Origin: JANXYY01 sp035530875
Lineage (GTDB): Bacteria; Actinomycetota; Actinomycetes; Nanopelagicales; Nanopelagicaceae
Assembly (NCBI GenBank): GCA_035530875.1
Contig: DATKUB010000021.1
Span: 1-15,803 of the forward strand
Length of the DNA stretch: 15,803 nt
Reading direction: 5' to 3'
A program made the translations under genes and the position numbers. Below the pieces are notes generated by a model. That model saw only the letters and a list, made by a program, of their open reading frames with translations, was not told the DNA's origin and searched no databases. This document shows positions 14,909 through 15,803 of this stretch, piece after piece. Each line of letters starts with the position of its first letter. The stretch's first letter is position 1.

Positions 14909-14937
14909 CTGTACGTTTTCACCAAAATAACGTACAG
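14909..14937. promoter_or_regulatory. Inverted-repeat operator overlapping the phd-like promoter
   Basis: CTGTACGTT (14909-14917) and AACGTACAG (14929-14937) are perfect 9-bp arms separated by 11 bases. The right arm contains most of the -10 box TACAGT (14933-14938). A similar half-site CTGTCCGTA (14892-14900, 7/9 match) lies one and a half helical turns upstream. This fits cooperative autorepression by the Phd/YefM-type antitoxin, as known for that family. Confidence 0.65.
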
Positions 14938-14938
14938 T
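14933..14938 (+). promoter_or_regulatory. -10 box of leaderless antitoxin promoter
   Basis: TACAGT ends six bases before the ATG at 14945 and overlaps the operator's right arm. No Shine-Dalgarno sequence is present, so the toxin-antitoxin mRNA is probably leaderless. Confidence 0.55.
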
Positions 14939-14944
14939 TTTGAT

Positions 14945-15205
14945 ATGACCAAGGAAATACCCGTAACCGAGGCTCGCGAGCGCTTTAGTGAACTCGTCGA
15001 GACCGCTTCCAGGCAGCCGGTCTTCCTAACCAAGCATGGCCGACGCCAAGCCGTCGTGCTCAACCCCGCCGAATATGAGCGGCTGCTTGAAGCGACCGAA
15101 GACGCCGAAGATCTGGCCGCCTCTGACGCGGCAATGGCAGAAATCATGGCGGGAGCGCCAACGATTCCCTGGGCGCAAGTCAAGGCCGACCTTGGACTTG
15201 TGTGA
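14945..15205 (+). CDS. Phd/YefM-family antitoxin
   Basis: 86 aa. The N-terminal DNA-binding/dimer fold of the family is recognisable: IPVTEARERFSELVETASRQ, then PVFLTKHGRRQAVVLNPAEYERL at about 25-47. The remaining acidic C-terminus (EDAEDLAASDAAMAEIMAG) is likely disordered until it wraps the toxin. It ends in GTGA overlapping the toxin start, which keeps antitoxin and toxin synthesis linked. It probably represses its own promoter through the inverted repeat at 14909-14937. Confidence 0.9.
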   Translation: MTKEIPVTEARERFSELVETASRQPVFLTKHGRRQAVVLNPAEYERLLEATEDAEDLAASDAAMAEIMAGAPTIPWAQVKADLGLV

Positions 15206-15465
15206 CCTACTCGATCGAGTTCTCTCCGTCAGCGACTAAAGCACTTGCGAAATTTGATAAGCATGTTTACCTGCGAATCTCCGGCGCCATCGAATTACTA
15301 GCAGTTGACCCGCGTCCGCCAGCGGCAAAAATGCTTCGCGGTGGGGAACATGGACGATGGCGCGTACGAGTGGGCGACTATCGGATCGTCTACACCATAA
15401 CTGACGAACGATTAATAGTTTTGGTCCTACGCGTTGCTCATCGCCGTGAGGTATACAACCGCTAA
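15202..15465 (+). CDS. RelE/ParE-superfamily toxin
   Basis: 87 aa from GTG 15202, the family length. Typical RelE/ParE features: YSIEFSPSATKALAKFDK at the N-terminus, PRPPAAKMLRGGEHGRWRVRVGDYRIVY in the middle (basic residues on the active or gyrase-facing strand), and LRVAHRREVYNR at the end. The arginine-rich core and C-terminal HRREVY favour an mRNA-interferase RelE type over ParE, but this is inference. It overlaps the antitoxin by 4 bases (GTGA). Confidence 0.9.
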   Translation: MTYSIEFSPSATKALAKFDKHVYLRISGAIELLAVDPRPPAAKMLRGGEHGRWRVRVGDYRIVYTITDERLIVLVLRVAHRREVYNR

Positions 15466-15482
15466 ACGGCTTAATCCTGGGA

Positions 15483-15488
15483 TATCTT
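15483..15488 (+). promoter_or_regulatory. -10 box of leaderless deaminase promoter
   Basis: TATCTT ends six bases before the ATG at 15495. The spacer CTGCTT has no Shine-Dalgarno sequence. It lies 17 bp after the toxin stop, so the deaminase need not depend on toxin-antitoxin transcription. Confidence 0.5.
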
Positions 15489-15494
15489 CTGCTT

Positions 15495-15803
15495 ATGGCT
15501 GATCTTCGAGATCTAACAGATGCTGATCTCGCCCTCATTGCGCACGCTAAAGACACCGTTGACCGGAATGGGGACGGCAACGTTTCGACGATGGGCGCAG
15601 CCGTCAGGGATATCCGCGGCGAAATCTTTGGCGCACTCAACGTGTATCACTTCACGGGCGGCCCCTGCGCAGAGCTGGTGGCACTTGGCGTCGCTGCTGC
15701 AAGCGGTGCGGGAAAACTCGACACCATCGTCGCAGTTGGCGATAACGGACGGGGCCCGGTTGGACCGTGCGGTCGCTGTCGCCAGGTCCTATTCGATTAT
15801 CAC
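15495..15803 (+). CDS. Cytidine / blasticidin-S deaminase-like protein, N-terminal part, runs off right edge
   Basis: 103 codons visible. Zinc deaminase motifs: PCAE with Cys58 as ligand and Glu60 as the catalytic proton shuttle, and PCGRCRQ with Cys92 and Cys95. The segment NVYHFTGGPCAELVALG closely resembles what I remember of Aspergillus terreus blasticidin-S deaminase (NVYHFTGGPCAELVVLG), including the tail GPCGRCRQVLFDYH. Housekeeping bacterial cytidine deaminases usually have a NASY-type segment and CAERTA here instead. So it is either a blasticidin-deaminase-like branch or a cytidine deaminase variant; the missing C-terminus limits the call. Confidence 0.87.
   Translation, partial: MADLRDLTDADLALIAHAKDTVDRNGDGNVSTMGAAVRDIRGEIFGALNVYHFTGGPCAELVALGVAAASGAGKLDTIVAVGDNGRGPVGPCGRCRQVLFDYH

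Overview
The window looks like a chromosomal segment of an actinobacterium (Actinomycetota) with a moderate-GC genome. The evidence is a mycothiol deacetylase gene (mshB), the neighbouring 7Fe ferredoxin fdxA and the DapC-type aminotransferase, small actinobacterial membrane proteins (one ending in the GGRRHYW signature I associate with DUF6131), and many leaderless-looking promoters. From memory, the order typA ... mshB ... fdxA-dapC is a conserved actinobacterial backbone. Base composition and short intergenic gaps would fit a streamlined, possibly aquatic, lineage, but I cannot name a genus.

Layout. 1-884 (minus): fdxA then the N-terminal 186 codons of dapC, cut by the left edge. 963-1913 (plus): a GNAT acetyltransferase with an SH3-like N-terminus. 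1938-3573 (minus): a group of small membrane proteins, comprising a DUF6131-like protein, a 55-aa protein, and two paralogues with two membrane segments and a coiled-coil tail. The paralogues are separated by a 457-bp gap that holds a TTGGCAC repeat array and a decayed GNAT C-terminus. 3691-6648 (minus): an operon of mshB, a small four-helix membrane protein and a VanW-domain envelope protein. 6687-8768 (plus): a DPP-IV-like S9 peptidase, divergent from mshB across only 38 bp. 8925-10623 (plus): a membrane protein capped by two zinc ribbons, then an alpha/beta hydrolase. 10681-13559 (minus): typA, a Nudix hydrolase and a polytopic membrane protein. 13704-15465: two toxin-antitoxin modules placed back to back, an HTH/PIN pair on minus and a Phd/RelE-type pair on plus. 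15495-15803 (plus): the start of a cytidine or blasticidin-S deaminase, cut by the right edge.

How genes work together. Translational coupling is common: several gene pairs share a four-base NTGA stop/start. In two cases (fdxA/dapC and typA/Nudix) the only sensible start is the rare codon CTG inside CTGA. Five genes (mshB, the S9 peptidase, the alpha/beta hydrolase, the phd-like antitoxin and the deaminase) have a TANNNT -10 box ending exactly six bases before the ATG, the geometry of leaderless transcripts.

No new multi-gene system is evident. The most unusual items are the paired CTGA starts, the interlocked divergent promoters at 6649-6686, the back-to-back toxin-antitoxin island with distinct inverted-repeat operators, and the TTGGCAC array next to the small membrane protein cluster.
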